Notes: generated from the sequence alone by a model not told the origin. DNA of 64,000 nt from Casuarina equisetifolia (GCA_028551475.1 CM052354.1:14531258-14595257), one strand, 5' to 3'; positions 1 to 11,185 are shown, counted from the stretch's first letter. Made by a program: numbers and translations.

Positions 1-1117
1 CACATTTTCTGGCCAAATCTGAGACCAGATCAGCAAGGAAGGACCATATCCAGCCATTAACAGAGAGTTCCAGTCATTCTGCAGCTGATTTGAGGCGATT
101 CGTTCGGCGGTTTCCTGTGAGACGCGGTAAGGGCCGAGTGAAGATTTAGTCAGATCTACGCCGTTTAAAGGCGAATCAGCTCAAGATTTTGGCAGATCGG
201 CTCTCCAGGCGTCATAAGCGGCAATTTCTGGAGGTTTTCGTGAAGATCGATGGTGGCATGTGGCGGCGTACGGTGGCATGTGTGGCAGCGCGTGAGCAGG
301 AATTTTGCCACTCTTTTCAAACGGCTTCTTTTCTCCCCATGTGTAGAGTTGCACAAAAATTTCTTGAAAGGGACAACAATTGGTGACAGCTTTTTAGTTT
401 GTTCTAATCTAGATGCTTTGTGTAATTTGTTGTATTATTTTTGTTTATTCTAATATTATGAACTAAAGTACTTTTGCTAGAGTTAAGATGTAGCCTAGTT
501 AGCATGTTATGAGTTCTTTAGTTGACATATTAAGCAAGACAATATATTTATGTGAGTTATATGTTATTATTTTTAATGTGATTGAGTGATTAATCATCAA
601 TTGATCAATTTGATGTGCATATTTGAGACCGATAGGAGAAAATATGCAAATGCATCTTATAATACACAACCATAAATCAAATGTGGGTAGAGATATGCCA
701 TGTTGATTGTGTGACTTTAATTGGAATATTCATTGACTTTAATGCTCTTAGCTTATTTAATTCATATGCAGACTCATAGTGAATTAATAAGATAAGTAGG
801 TTCACTATACCTAGACATAGGATAGTGAATAAATTAGGAAATTTCGTCATCTTATAAATATAATTGTTCTTGCAAGTATTAAATTGTTGGAATTCATATA
901 TACTAACTATGGTGAAATCAGTGGCTCTAGCATACTTAGCATATTTTATTAACTCTTTGGAAGTCAATTGCTTTAGTGATCTTTCAATTTAGAACATTTT
1001 TTCATGATATCTTGCTAGATAAATTGTAGGATCAATTCATCACTAGTAATTAGTCAAGTTGATAACATTAATCCCTGTAGGACGATACTCATACTTATCA
1101 TTATATTACTTGTTCAA
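1..1117 (+). mobile_element. B-subfamily Tat/Athila-like LTR, plus orientation, truncated (palindrome left arm)
   Basis: This is a partial LTR read in plus orientation; its beginning lies outside the window and its last ~35 bp are missing. It matches the reverse complement of 1145-2261 almost base for base with no net indel. The first ~330 bases are GC-rich with many CpG sites (short GGCATGTGG-like repeats near 250-300), unlike the AT-rich surroundings. A conserved hairpin block lies at 801-829. The same layout recurs at 9314-10884, 35683-37101 and 42185-43937, which identifies it as an LTR. The short frames read here are mirrored in the other arm and are not genes. Confidence 0.8.
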
Positions 1118-2261
1118 TGAAATTCTACATGCAAGTGGTACATGTTGAACAAGTAATATAATGATAAGTATGAGTATCGTCCTACAGGGATTAATGTTAT
1201 CAACTTGACTAATTACTAGTGATGAATTGCTCCTACAATTTATCTAGCAAAATATCATGAAAAAATGTTCTAAATTGAAAGATCACTAAAGCAATTGACT
1301 TCCAAAGAGTTAATAAAATATGCTAAGTATGCTAGAACTACTAATTTCACCATAGTTAGTAGATATGAATTCCAACAATTTAATACTTGCAAGAACAATT
1401 ATATTTATAAGATGACGAAATTTCCTAATTTATTCACTATCCTATGTCTAGGTATAGTGAACCTACTTAGCTTATTAATTCACTGTGAGTCTGCATATGA
1501 ATTAAATAAGCTAAGAGCATTAAAGTCAATGAATATTCCAATTAAAGTCACACAATCAACATGGCATATCTCTACCCACATTTGATTTATGGTTGTGTAT
1601 TATAAGATGCATTTGCATATTCTCTCCTGTCGGTCTCAAATATGCACATCAAATTGATCAATTGATGATTAATCACTCAATCACATTAAAAATAATAACA
1701 TACAACTCACATAAATATATTGTCTTGCATAATATGTCAACTAAGGAACTCATAACATGCTAACTAGGCTACATCTTAGCTCTAGCAAAAGTACTTTAGT
1801 TCATAATATTAGAATAAACAGAAATAATACAACAAATTACACAAAGCATCTAGATTAGAACAAACTAAAAAGCTGTCACCAATTGTTGTCCTTTTCAAGA
1901 AATTTTTGTGCAACTCTACACATGGGGAGAAAAGAAGCCATCTGAAAAGAGTGGCAAAATTCCTACTCACGCGCCGCCACAGGTGCTGCCGTACGCCGCC
2001 ACGTGCCATCGTCGGTCTTCACGAAAACCTCCAAAAATTGCTGCTTATGACGCCTGGAGAGCTGATCTACCAAAATCTTGAGCTGATTTGCCGTCAAACG
2101 GCATAGATCTGACTAAATCTTCACTCGGCCCTCACTGCGTCTCACAGGAAACCGCCGCACGAATCGCCTCAAATCAACTGCAGAATGATTGGAACTCTCT
2201 GTTAATGGCTGGATATGGTCCTTCCTTGCTGATCTGGTCTCAGATTTGGCCAGAAAATGTG
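1..2261. repeat. Giant inverted repeat (palindrome) with 27-bp spacer
   Basis: Positions 1-1117 are the reverse complement of 1145-2261, so position n pairs with 2262-n over the whole length. By eye the identity is above 90 percent. The spacer is 1118-1144. The left arm reaches the window edge, so the full length is unknown. It is made of two LTR copies in opposite orientation, whereas the two LTRs of one element lie in the same orientation. Confidence 0.93.
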
Positions 2262-2794
2262 CTTCTTCGTCGGAAATAATGCCGAATGGTGATTTTGCTC
2301 AAAACTTGATCGGAGAACAGAAGCTGGATGGTGTTCGCACGTTCCAAACACCCGAATTCTTGGATAACATTATGGGTTCCACCATCAGGGAGAATTGGTC
2401 GGCTGTCGTACGACCAGTTTCCTTTTTTTCTTTGTTTTTCTCTGAGTTTTCTCTCACTTCGTCGCTCGATGATGCTCCCGACAATTCACGACCAGCTCCC
2501 CCTAATAGCCTCCAAGTCCCACGTTTTTTCTTCTGTTTCGGTCACATGCTTTCCTATGCTTTCCCTTGTTAGCTCTTCCATGTGTTTGATTAATTGCTTC
2601 TTTCACATGAGTTCTTTTCTCTTCTATTTTCCTTCCAATTTTGCTTCATTTGCTTCATTTTCTTTCATTTTGGGTTTGCTACATAAAATAACAAAATATG
2701 CATAAATATAATAAAATACAAATATAATCTACTAAAATAATATTAAATATCCTCTAAAATAATCAAAATAACTTTATATAAAATAGAATTATCA
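1111..2794 (-). mobile_element. 3' LTR of Tat/Athila-like element N (B subfamily)
   Basis: On the minus strand the LTR starts TGATAATTCTATTTT (ending at 2794) and closes with TTCATTGAACA at 1111, so it has TG...CA ends. Immediately inside 2794 is a purine tract (AAGTTTGGGGGTGT on the minus strand), the expected polypurine tract, so this is a 3' LTR and not a solo LTR. Length is 1684 bp. The conserved LTR hairpin is at 1433-1461. Its CpG-rich U3 is better preserved than in most relatives, suggesting a younger copy. Confidence 0.82.
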
Positions 2795-3078
2795 ACACCC
2801 CCAAACTTAACATTTTGCTCGTCCTCGAGCAAAAGAACGAAACAATACATTATGACAACACCAAACAAAAACAAATTTTTCACAAAAAACATTAAGCAAG
2901 CCCTAAATAACATATTATGACAACATAAAAAAAATTTTACTCACAAAAAGCACAAGAAATTACACACAAAAAGTACTAAACAACAGATTCTAACACTACC
3001 ACCAATCATTCCATGATATTGCTAAACAACAATGCCACACCCCCAAACTTAAAATTTTTGCTCGTCCTCGAGCAAAAG
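2795..3078 (-). promoter_or_regulatory. Duplicated polypurine tract with adjacent hairpin
   Basis: Two near-identical blocks occur at 2795-2836 and 3035-3078: a C-run (G-run on the minus strand) followed by TTGCTCG, a TCCT loop and CGAGCAA, which can fold as a perfect 7-bp stem. Only the block touching the LTR (2795) is placed to prime plus-strand synthesis of element N; the inner copy looks like a duplication of about 240 bp. A decayed version, TTGCTCAAGGACTAGCAA, lies at 40255-40272. Confidence 0.7.
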
Positions 3079-3730
3079 AACAAACCAACACATATAACCA
3101 ATCCTTCCATGATATTCTTTCATAATTGTTCAACTTAACAATTCAAAGAAAACATAACTTTCATCCAAACAATGCAATTGGTTTATAAGGTAAGATAGAC
3201 TCTTAACTATGTCAACCATGTGTGTGTGTGTGAGTCCACATTTTGTCTCAATTGCATGTACTCAAAATAGATCCATGTTAAACATCTCAAAATCTTTAAC
3301 CAAATCTCATAGGTTTGCTCTTCATTCCTCTCTCCACTAATGTAAGTCAATCATCTAACCAAAAATCAATAGGACTTTCATAAGCTTATAATGTAAGGCT
3401 GGGCTAAGGGTAAGATGGAAGTCATTTAAGCTCAAATAACCCATGAACACATTACTTTTTTAGGATCTCATCAAAACTCTAGCCCTTCTCAACCTTTTTA
3501 CTCCATGAAGATGATTTTTCTACCACCACTTAGTCTCATTCTTTCTTGTCCAACAATGCTTTGACACTAATAAAGGCCATAATCATATGTGCAATGAGAA
3601 AGCAAAAACAAAAGCATTTACACATATAACCACCTCAATCCTCTCTTATCAAAGATATTCAATAATAATGCTCAAATATCTCCTTTAGAGAACTATGTGG
3701 CTTGAATCTAACAAAAAATAATGAGATTAT
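2813..3730 (-). other. 3' non-coding internal region of element N
   Basis: No frame is open here. The stretch is AT-rich with a TG microsatellite (about 3215-3232). Read on the minus strand it aligns by eye with 39829-40260: phrases such as GTGTTCATGGGT and ATTAGTGGAGAGA, then an AC/TG microsatellite, occur in the same order. It is therefore the post-pol untranslated tail of a Tat/Athila-like element. The boundary with the chromovirus coding remnant near 3730 is approximate. Confidence 0.6.
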
Positions 3731-6530
3731 AGTCTTGTGATACTCCTCCACCAAACGTCCATCCATTCTTATAGTCCATGTTGCATGACCCCTATACATG
3801 GCATTAAGGAAAACTTCAAAGTCTCCCTAATGTCAGTGATGGCATAACATTTTGCCCTCGCATTCCTCCTCACTATCCTCCAACTCGTTTGACCAAACCA
3901 CCTCTAGCTGGAATGACTTTTTCTTACAATGGTGCCCTAGAGTATACTTTTTATCACAATGAAAAGACAAGCCTTTTTATTTTCCATCCTTATACTAATT
4001 AATGGTTACTCACTTAATTGGTACTAAAGTAGATCTCTTACCCTTACTAGAAGGGAGCTACTCACCCAAACTCTTCCTACCACTAAAACTCATGGCCCTT
4101 TTATAAGGCCTATAACATTTCTCAAAATTCTTTGCTGACCCTATAGCCTCCATGAGTGTTTGAGGCCTATTAGCCTTAACATCCACCATAAAATTAGGTT
4201 TAAGACCACTAACAAAGCTTCCTACTTCTTGTTGTGGTAATAAAGGACCTTTTTTGATTAATAAGGTTGAATATTCCTTATAATAAACATCTATGGACCC
4301 TGTTCGTACCAACTTGGTTAAAGTGCCATAATGGTTTTCAAATGCACTCTCCCCAAAATGTTCCATGACCCCCTCCTTAATCCTATACCATGTGAGCTCC
4401 CTTTTCGCCATTTTATGTTCTTCTACAAAGACTTGAAACCATTTAAGGGTACTACCATTTACATTTTAAGTAATCATCTTAACCTTTTCCTAATTAGCAC
4501 ATTGATATAAATCAAAATACTTAGTTACCTAATAAATCCAATCTATAGGATCTTCTATTCCATCAGAGTGAGGAAAATAGGGATTAAAAGTTAGGGCCTT
4601 ATTTCCTCCTCCACAATATCCCTAATCACCTCCACTCTTATCATACTTTTTGCCGTCAAAAGCTCTACCATCATCAAAATGTCAATTTTTGTTGGAAAAA
4701 GATATGTTTTGTCTTGACAAATTTTGGTTGCTTATAGTATATAAATGTTTTTCATATATTGATATACAAAATTGAATTATAGGAAGTAAAAGGTGTGTAA
4801 ATTATAATATCAATCAATGATATTATAAAGTAGTCAATTTCTTACATTCTTATATATTGCAACCTAATACAAGTTATAAAGGAATTTATTTTATGCAATA
4901 AAAATGGAGAATAAAGAAATATTAGTTGCATAACAATTTCCATTAAAGAAAAAGTAATGCTGGATTTTATATCATTGTAGGCATAAATTTATCAAGTTCA
5001 AGCCTATGTCATGTGGACTGATCTTATGAATATGTTCATATCAATGTGAACTTATCCAATCCCACATTTGGTCTAAACTTGATGAGAGGTCTAACTCAAA
5101 AGGGTGTTAATACGCACCGTTTCACTAAGCAAGCCACCCCCAAATTCATGACTTGATGATTATAAGCCCTAGTTTCGATCAAATTGAGCATCTTCCTCTT
5201 TTCTCCACGTCGATTGCCTAATAGGAAGATTTGAGAAGTGATTGAGTGGTAGAATGGCCGATTGTGATGATTAAGAGTTCAAATCAAAGCTTCAACTATA
5301 GATTGATGGAAATCTTTTAGTCTCTTAATGGGAAGAAGGCTTTGTTAGTGTCAGGTTTGACAGAGAACCCTAATAAGCTCTTATTGTTTGAATTAGTATA
5401 AAGCCTCTTCTTGAAGGTTCAAACATAGTCTTCACATGAGTTATTTGTGAAAAATTGAGAGAAAGAATTGAAGTCATTCAAGCATTGTAATTTCAAACAG
5501 CTTTAGTGATATTCTTTAAAGATCATTTCTTTATGATCATACTCACTTGTATACATTAGTTTATATGCTTATTGAACTCTGATTATTATTTGCATATAAA
5601 CTCTATTGTAAATCCAAAACCTAATTTGTTGAAATTTGGGGTTTCTTGATTAGAGCTTAGATTTACATTTAATATCTTGAATAAGTTCTTTGATTAGCAA
5701 TATCCCTCATAAACTATTCATCATTTAGGGATTTTTTGTTGTAACAAGGTTAAGACAACCTCTTATTGTAACTTGAAAATCTATGATTCCTTTGAGAAGG
5801 GTTGGGAGGATTAGGAGAACGTTTTCTCCTGATAAGTGAATAAAATGGACTTCAACTGGTTGACTTAAAGGAAAAAGATGGTGGACATAGGATTGAGTGC
5901 CTCACCACTATGATAAACTTCTATGTCTATGCCTGTTGTTTGTTATTGTTCTATCTTGTTTTTACATGTTCATTTTCTACATTAATCTGAATTTGTTGTG
6001 TTTGAAAAGAAAAGAAAATAGACTTACAGTTGCATAACCAATTTAAACCCCCTTTCTTGGTTGACCATTATTCCTAACAATTTTCTCTATCCTTAATGTG
6101 GAAATCCCAATTCTGAAAAACTCTGTTTTCTTCATCATAACTAGCCACATGGGAATCTTGGAATTCTTCCCTCTGAGACTCCTTTCCTGTGAAAGAATCT
6201 TTTTTTTTCTTTTCATTTTGACTACCTATATATGGGTGGTCTTATTACTGCCTACCAGAAAAATATTACAACTTCTTAGAATCGGGTTTTCCACCACTAC
6301 TCAAAGTTTCAGCTAGCAAAAACCCACTTGCTTAATCCTTCAGTGAAGGGGTAGGATTAGGCCACTGGAAAGGCCACTCCTTGTAATGACGTGTTTGATT
6401 TTGGCCACCTGATGGGTGACCATGAGGACTACCTGCTACTGCTACTGGATGAGTTCTAGTTGCTCCTAGAATCACTACTTAACATTTGTCTCTGCTAAAG
6501 CTTCCATCATCATTAATACCTCTGGCCAGG
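3730..6530 (-). pseudogene. Chromovirus-like gag (and start of protease) pseudogene, element P
   Basis: The minus strand reads through a Retrotrans_gag domain (best frame 4450 down to 4058) with features of Gypsy gag: a tryptophan-containing start, FGESAFENHYG, an LVRTGSIDVYYKEY segment and a closing motif FVSGLKPNFMVDVKANRPQT. Upstream at about 4690-4560 are PYFPHSDGIEDPIDW-like residues typical of the domain start; downstream at 3990-3740 is a decayed zinc-knuckle and pre-protease segment. The frame is split by a solo LTR (4690-6079) and resumes beyond 6080 up to the primer site. Many stops and shifts; not functional. Chromovirus assignment rests on gag similarity only. Confidence 0.7.
4690..6079 (+). 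mobile_element. Solo LTR of SIRE-like Copia, inserted in P gag
   Basis: The 1390-bp unit starts TGTTGGAAAAAGATATG and ends CCATTATTCCTAACA, the same ends as the LTRs of elements E, G and L. It is flanked by exact direct repeats ATTTT (4685-4689 and 6080-6084), a 5-bp target site duplication. No internal region is present, so the element has collapsed to one LTR. The short frame near 6098-6316 lies outside the LTR and is a shadow of the antisense gag remnant. Confidence 0.92.
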
Positions 6531-6545
6531 CCAACTTTGATACCA
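6531..6545 (-). promoter_or_regulatory. Primer binding site of element P (initiator tRNA-Met type)
   Basis: The minus strand reads TGGTATCAAAGTTGG next to the inner end of the LTR at 6549. It keeps the first eight bases of the canonical TGGTATCAGAGC complement of initiator tRNA-Met. Its position between LTR and gag supports the minus orientation of P. Confidence 0.6.
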
Positions 6546-6548
6546 CTT

Positions 6549-6930
6549 TGTTAGGGGCAGCAACGGCAATGGTTGCTTAAGACCTTATGACAGGACTTGT
6601 AACCCAGAAATCCTCCCTATGGAGTGATTAGAGATACTTTTTAGACTTATCGATGATGGAAGTAAGCAAGAAATTGCAAGAGTTGCCAAAAAACACAAAG
6701 GTGTAGCTAGAGAGATAAGAAATTGGAGAATATTCAAGAACATACCACATTGTTCATTGCAAAGGAAACAAGCCCTAACATCGGTTACCTCAATGATAGT
6801 GTTTGCCCCTAGTGGGAACTTACTTACCTATTTACAAAGGCCTATAACATAAACCCACATACCATAACAACCAATGAGAAAACAAGAAAACAAACAACAA
6901 CCTTCACTTATACCTGGTGCTAAACCTATA
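6549..6930 (-). mobile_element. 5' LTR (or part) of chromovirus-like element P
   Basis: The plus strand shows TGTTAGGGGCAGCAACGG at the end beside the primer site; the minus strand therefore ends CCCCTAACA, as an LTR should. The outer boundary is not clear because a B LTR fragment follows near 6932. No open frame is present. Confidence 0.5.
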
Positions 6931-6931
6931 A

Positions 6932-7493
6932 CTTGTTTTGTTGTAAAAATTCCATTTCTTCTTTGGCTTTTGATCGGCATGTAACAAAAACATTCAAATC
7001 TAGACGAAAATACAACTTGTTTTGTTGGAACTTCTCATGTGCAAATGGTGTTCTCCTTCACCATAAAAGAACACACAAACAGTTAGCTTTCACACAACCA
7101 TGTCATGCTCTTAGAGTCCTATGTTGTTGCAAATGGGCTTGGATCTTTCTAGCAAGGGAAAAGCCGCATGCCCTTTCTTCTCCGATTTTCTTTTTACTCT
7201 TGTTTCACTCCCGCTTGATAATACATGCCTCTTACTTGATAATTGACTCTCTCTTTTGTTCTTTCTTTTCTTTCTCCTCACGTGGGTTCCATATGCATAG
7301 CCAGCCTATTATATTTTGCTTGTTTTCTTTTTCTTCTTTTGCTAGTTTTCCTTCTATTTCACCTATTTTAGGTTTGCTACATGAAATGACAAACTATGCA
7401 TAAATATAGATAAATACAAATATAATTTCATAAAAACTATATTATATATTATCTCAACTAAACAAAATAATGCTATAAATAATAGAATTATCA
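6932..7493 (-). mobile_element. Truncated B-subfamily LTR fragment
   Basis: The segment resembles the right half of the LTR at 9314-10884 and of 1111-2794: TCTTAGAGTCCTATG, a pyrimidine-rich stretch (7150-7360), then TTTGCTACAT, and a terminal ATAGAATTATCA at 7493. This is the outer (U3) half of a minus-oriented LTR; the other half is missing. The open frame across 6933-7403 is antisense to the purine-rich U3 and not a gene. Confidence 0.65.
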
Positions 7494-7979
7494 TTCATGG
7501 TTTAATATCCTAGTATCCTAGGCATAAAGGAGCCACACCAATCCATCTCAAACTTGGTGTTAAAACTGTAATTTAGTGATGATACTATAGGAGAGGTCCT
7601 ATTGAAAAATGGCTTAACACTAGAATGATAAAAATAAAAAAGTGTAACACCTCTCATTCTTATTTCTTTTCAATATGTGAAAAAGAAAAAAAATGAAAAA
7701 TGAAAAGGTTGTCTTATTCAAAACCCCAAATATGAAACCTTTTTTCTTCCCATTCATGCCTTAAAAAGTATCATTCTTATTTGTATAAAGAGAGAGGCAC
7801 TTTCATAACTTCTTAACCTAAAATGGTAAAGGAAAGGAAAGGTTCATTTTTTAGGATACTCCTAGGAACAAATCCAATGGACATAAGGTGGGACTTATAG
7901 CTTCAAGGAATAGTGCACGTGGCTACAAACCATGGTGTTGGCAAAAAGAATAGGGCTTTTTTCCCTAGGGTAGGAAAAT
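7494..7979. other. Unassigned AT-rich spacer
   Basis: I see no convincing frame, terminal repeat or primer site here. The segment lies between an LTR fragment and the RNase H remnant of element H, so it may be decayed downstream pol of H. That is only a guess from position. Confidence 0.3.
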
Positions 7980-8333
7980 TATGATTAGGATAGCAAACCC
8001 AAAGCTATGATTAATGCTAATAGTAAATGCCTCCCTAAATGATACCCTTACCAATGTCAAATTGCCACGACTATTGCCAAAAATTCTTTTTGTAAGTTAA
8101 GAGTTGAGCATTCTACCCATACAAACTCTTGCTAAAGTAAGCAATAAGGTGCTTACTTTTAAGCATTACTACCTCTATACCTAATCTTGATGCATCAATC
8201 CCCAAAATAAACTCCTTCTCAAAATTTGGTAATGCCAAGAATAATGTCTTTGTCATTGCCATTTTAAGATTCTTAAAGGTTTTTTTTTACTTGTTTATTC
8301 CACCAAAAATGATCATTTTTTAATAGATTCATC
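7980..8333 (-). pseudogene. RNase H remnant of Gypsy element H (distal half)
   Basis: The minus strand from 8333 downward translates, with shifts, to the start of a Gypsy RNase H domain: NLLKNDHFWWN, then FKNLKMAMTKTLFLALPNF, FILGIDASRLGI and IAYFSKSL. These match the family order LL..D..F.W, LK.A...P.L.LP.F, DAS..GIG and IAYFSR.L. The aspartate in DAS is kept but the domain is broken by stops. The missing upstream RT lies 37 kb away at 45810-46400, and the reading resumes there (…GSPIN), which shows that D was inserted in this gene. Confidence 0.72.
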
Positions 8334-11136
8334 TATTGAGTTATATGAGTTAATATTTTTATGATAATTTCATAAGCATTGATTGATTTAAATCCTCCTT
8401 GGCATTAAACTAAATATTATTATGTTTATATTTTTATAGACCCAATATTATGAAAATTCTATTTTTATGGTCCAATTTGAAGGCATTAACCATAAGCAAA
8501 AAGGAAACTCGTGCGGCTTGACCATTGAAGGCCTTAATCATAAACAAAAAAGGAGGCCCATGCATGAAGAACATATGGTGATTCTAAATGAAGAAGAGCA
8601 CACGTGGAGAGAAGATATTTTTAAAGCAAATGGTGCTCATGTGTCCATATTGTTATGCTAGTGTCCACTCATGCAAATCTCATGCTTAAGATTAGAAAGG
8701 CCTTGGATATGATGTCATGTTACCAAGACCTAAAAGGAAAAAAGGGAAAAAGGGAAAAAGTCATCAACAGAGAACACATAGGAAGGCTCGATCTTTCATT
8801 TTCATTTTTTAAAAGTTGCTTGAAGTAATGGTCTCTAACAAGCTGTTGATGTACAATGTTTATATGGGAAAAGCAACACCAATGGGCAAAAGTGTTAAGT
8901 ATAAAGAAAATATTGAATGAAGGTTTTAGGGTTTCACTAAAAATATACAAGAGCATAGTTTGATCTATGAAATCATGGAATCTAGTTTTGCTTATTGTTT
9001 ATACTCCTATATATTGTTGTTAAATTGTTTAGATCTAAGCCTATTTTGTTGATTCATTTAAGATTGATTTGAACCCTAAAAGCCATAGAGCATAGATTTT
9101 AATCTATTATGGGTTTTGTTTACACTTGTCCTCATTGTAAGTGTAATTCAAATTCTAGTTAAGGATTGTGATCTAAGTGTAGATATGTTGTTATAACCTA
9201 AAGAAATTACACGTTGTAATCTATGATTTGATTATTAGTGAGTACCATTTGACATGTTGTCAAAGGAGGTGGGTTGGAGTATTATCCAATCATTTAAATC
9301 TTATGTGCATGATTGTTTGGTGAAATCCTATATGTAAGTGTACATGTTAAGCAAGTAATAAAATGATGAAAATGAGTATCATCCCAGAGTGATTGGGGAT
9401 TAGGAAGCCAACTAATTACTAATATTGAACAACTCCTAGAATTTATCTAGCAAATTGAATTGATAAAACATAGATTAAACAATTGAATTTAATCTAAACT
9501 TGATAAAAGAAACATGTTAGGGCATTCGATTCACCTATCTATTAGGTACTAATGTCAATTATTTATGCTTGTAAGATTGATTCTACTTATGTGATGATTT
9601 CCTAATTTATTCACTATCGCTTAGGTATAGTAAACTTACTTAACTCATTAACTCACTATATCTCTAAATGTGAATTAAAATGAACCGAGTGCATTAAGAT
9701 TCATGAATATTCCAATTTACACCTAAAGCAACTTCATGTCATTTCTTCTCAGTCTCTAACATACAAATCAAATCATTTAAGTGATAGCTAATTATTTGAA
9801 TGCATTGAACATAGTAATATGAAACTTCACACACATAAAATCTCTTACAAAACATCATAATTATAAAATTCATACCATCATAATTAAGTTACATCGTAGC
9901 TTTAACAAACTAGAGTAAAACATGGTATATGTACAAACAAAAGCAATGCAAGAAATTAAACAAAGCATTCTGTAATTAAAAGCACCAAAGTTGTCACTAA
10001 AATGTCTTCGATTCATAAAAACATTGCACAAATCAACACATCATAAGGAGAAAGGAGTTGTCCCAAAAAAAGTGAGGAAAACAAGTTGCCATGCATTGTC
10101 ACATGCCATCGCCACACGTCACTATGTGCTATCATGCACCACTGTATGCTGCCACATGCCGTTGCCATTCTTGCAAAAAATGCCAAAAATTATAAAGGAA
10201 GACTCTTAGAGTGTTGATCTTCAAAAAGATCACACAGATCTACCAAAAAAGGTGCAGCTCTGTCAAAAAAAGCTCCTAAATAGTGTTCACCATTCTTCAC
10301 CGAAACTACCATAAAGCCAGATAAAACTCCCACACAAATGTGGGAAATTGCACTCATATGTCAAATATGCTCCCTTCCTACTAGAAAATGCTCAAATTTG
10401 GCCGCAAAATGGAAATGTATGGTAAGAAACTAGTTCGGCTGTGTTTGCCTTTGCCAAAAAAGAACATGAGGATGGTCAACATTTGCATAACCATCCAACA
10501 CTTTTAGAGTCCTATGCTATCATGTGCAGGCTCTACTTTTCCAATGAAGGAGAACAATCATGCTCTCTCTTCTCCACTTCTTTAACCACACGATAACACT
10601 CTTTCCTCTATTCTTTGTTTTTTGATGCCCTTCGATAATAGACCACTTTTTCCACTTTTCTTTCTCTTTCTTGCACTTGATTTTCCCACTTGCACCTTTT
10701 GCTTTTTTCTTTCTTTTCTTTCAATGTTTTGTTTCATTTCTCTTGTTTTTCTGCTATCTTGGGTTTACTATATTAACCAACAAAATATGCATGATCATAA
10801 ACAAATACAAATATACTTTAATAAATATTATAGTATATGAAGCCTAAATTAGTCCTAATAACCCTATACAAAATAGAGTTATCAATGATATTCAGACTTG
10901 ATTATTTGCTTACACTTGTTTCTTCATAACTTGCTAGTGCATACATTTCATTGTTCTACTACATACATGTTGCTATTTCTATTCCTATTCAATTTGTCTG
11001 TATAAGCCTAATTGTTCTTGTATTATGATTGTAACTACATCAATATTTAGATTTAATAATTTAACCAAATGATTCAAGAAGATAATCAATAGAAACCTAA
11101 TTCACTCCCCTCTTAGGCTACCTTAAAGGTCCAACA
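8334..11136 (+). mobile_element. 5' LTR of Copia element D (split by a solo LTR)
   Basis: Begins TATTGAGTTATATGAGTTAA (TG changed to TA) and ends TTAAAGGTCCAACA; the partner LTR at 44616-45809 begins TGTTGAGTTACATGAG and ends AGACCTAACA. Shared internal phrases include TATTATTATGTTTATATTTT, AAAAGGAGGCCCATGCATGAAGAA (in part) and GTAAAGGATTATCCAATCA-like text. Excluding the insert 9314-10889 it is about 1.23 kb, close to the 1194 bp of the 3' copy. Confidence 0.85.
9314..10884 (-). mobile_element. Solo B-subfamily LTR nested in D 5' LTR
   Basis: Plus strand starts TGTTTGGTGAAATCC and ends AAATAGAGTTATCA. Exact target site duplication ATGAT at 9309-9313 and 10885-10889. The unoccupied equivalent of the insertion site is visible in the 3' LTR of D at about 45588 (GTGCATGATATTTATAG), an internal empty-site control. 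Length 1571 bp. The conserved hairpin lies at about 9610-9637. Frames at 9991-10209 and 10622-10840 are LTR shadows. Confidence 0.95.
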
Positions 11137-11138
11137 AG

Positions 11139-11150
11139 TGGTATCAGCCG
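11139..11150 (+). promoter_or_regulatory. Primer binding site of Copia element D
   Basis: TGGTATCAGCCG lies two bases inside the 5' LTR end at 11136. The first nine bases match the complement of initiator tRNA-Met. Element E was inserted 35 bases downstream. Confidence 0.75.
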
Positions 11151-11185
11151 ATGCTATAAATATCTAAACTAGGTTTGGAGCATTA

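Noticed and set aside
677..1585. Two 96-residue open frames facing each other (677-967 minus, 1295-1585 plus) with almost identical products
   Set aside because: They are the same LTR stretch in the two arms of the palindrome; the region is non-coding and broken in all other LTR copies.
2299..2705. Overlapping frames on both strands at the LTR start
   Set aside because: They lie inside the U3 of the N LTR and do not extend into similar proteins in other copies.
3215..3232. Repeat cluster considered for a CRISPR or satellite array
   Set aside because: Only a dinucleotide TG run; no regularly spaced repeats, and the genome is clearly plant nuclear.
8467..8661. 64-residue plus-strand frame in the D 5' LTR
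   Set aside because: The same stretch in the 3' LTR (about 44757-44940) is broken, so the frame is not conserved.
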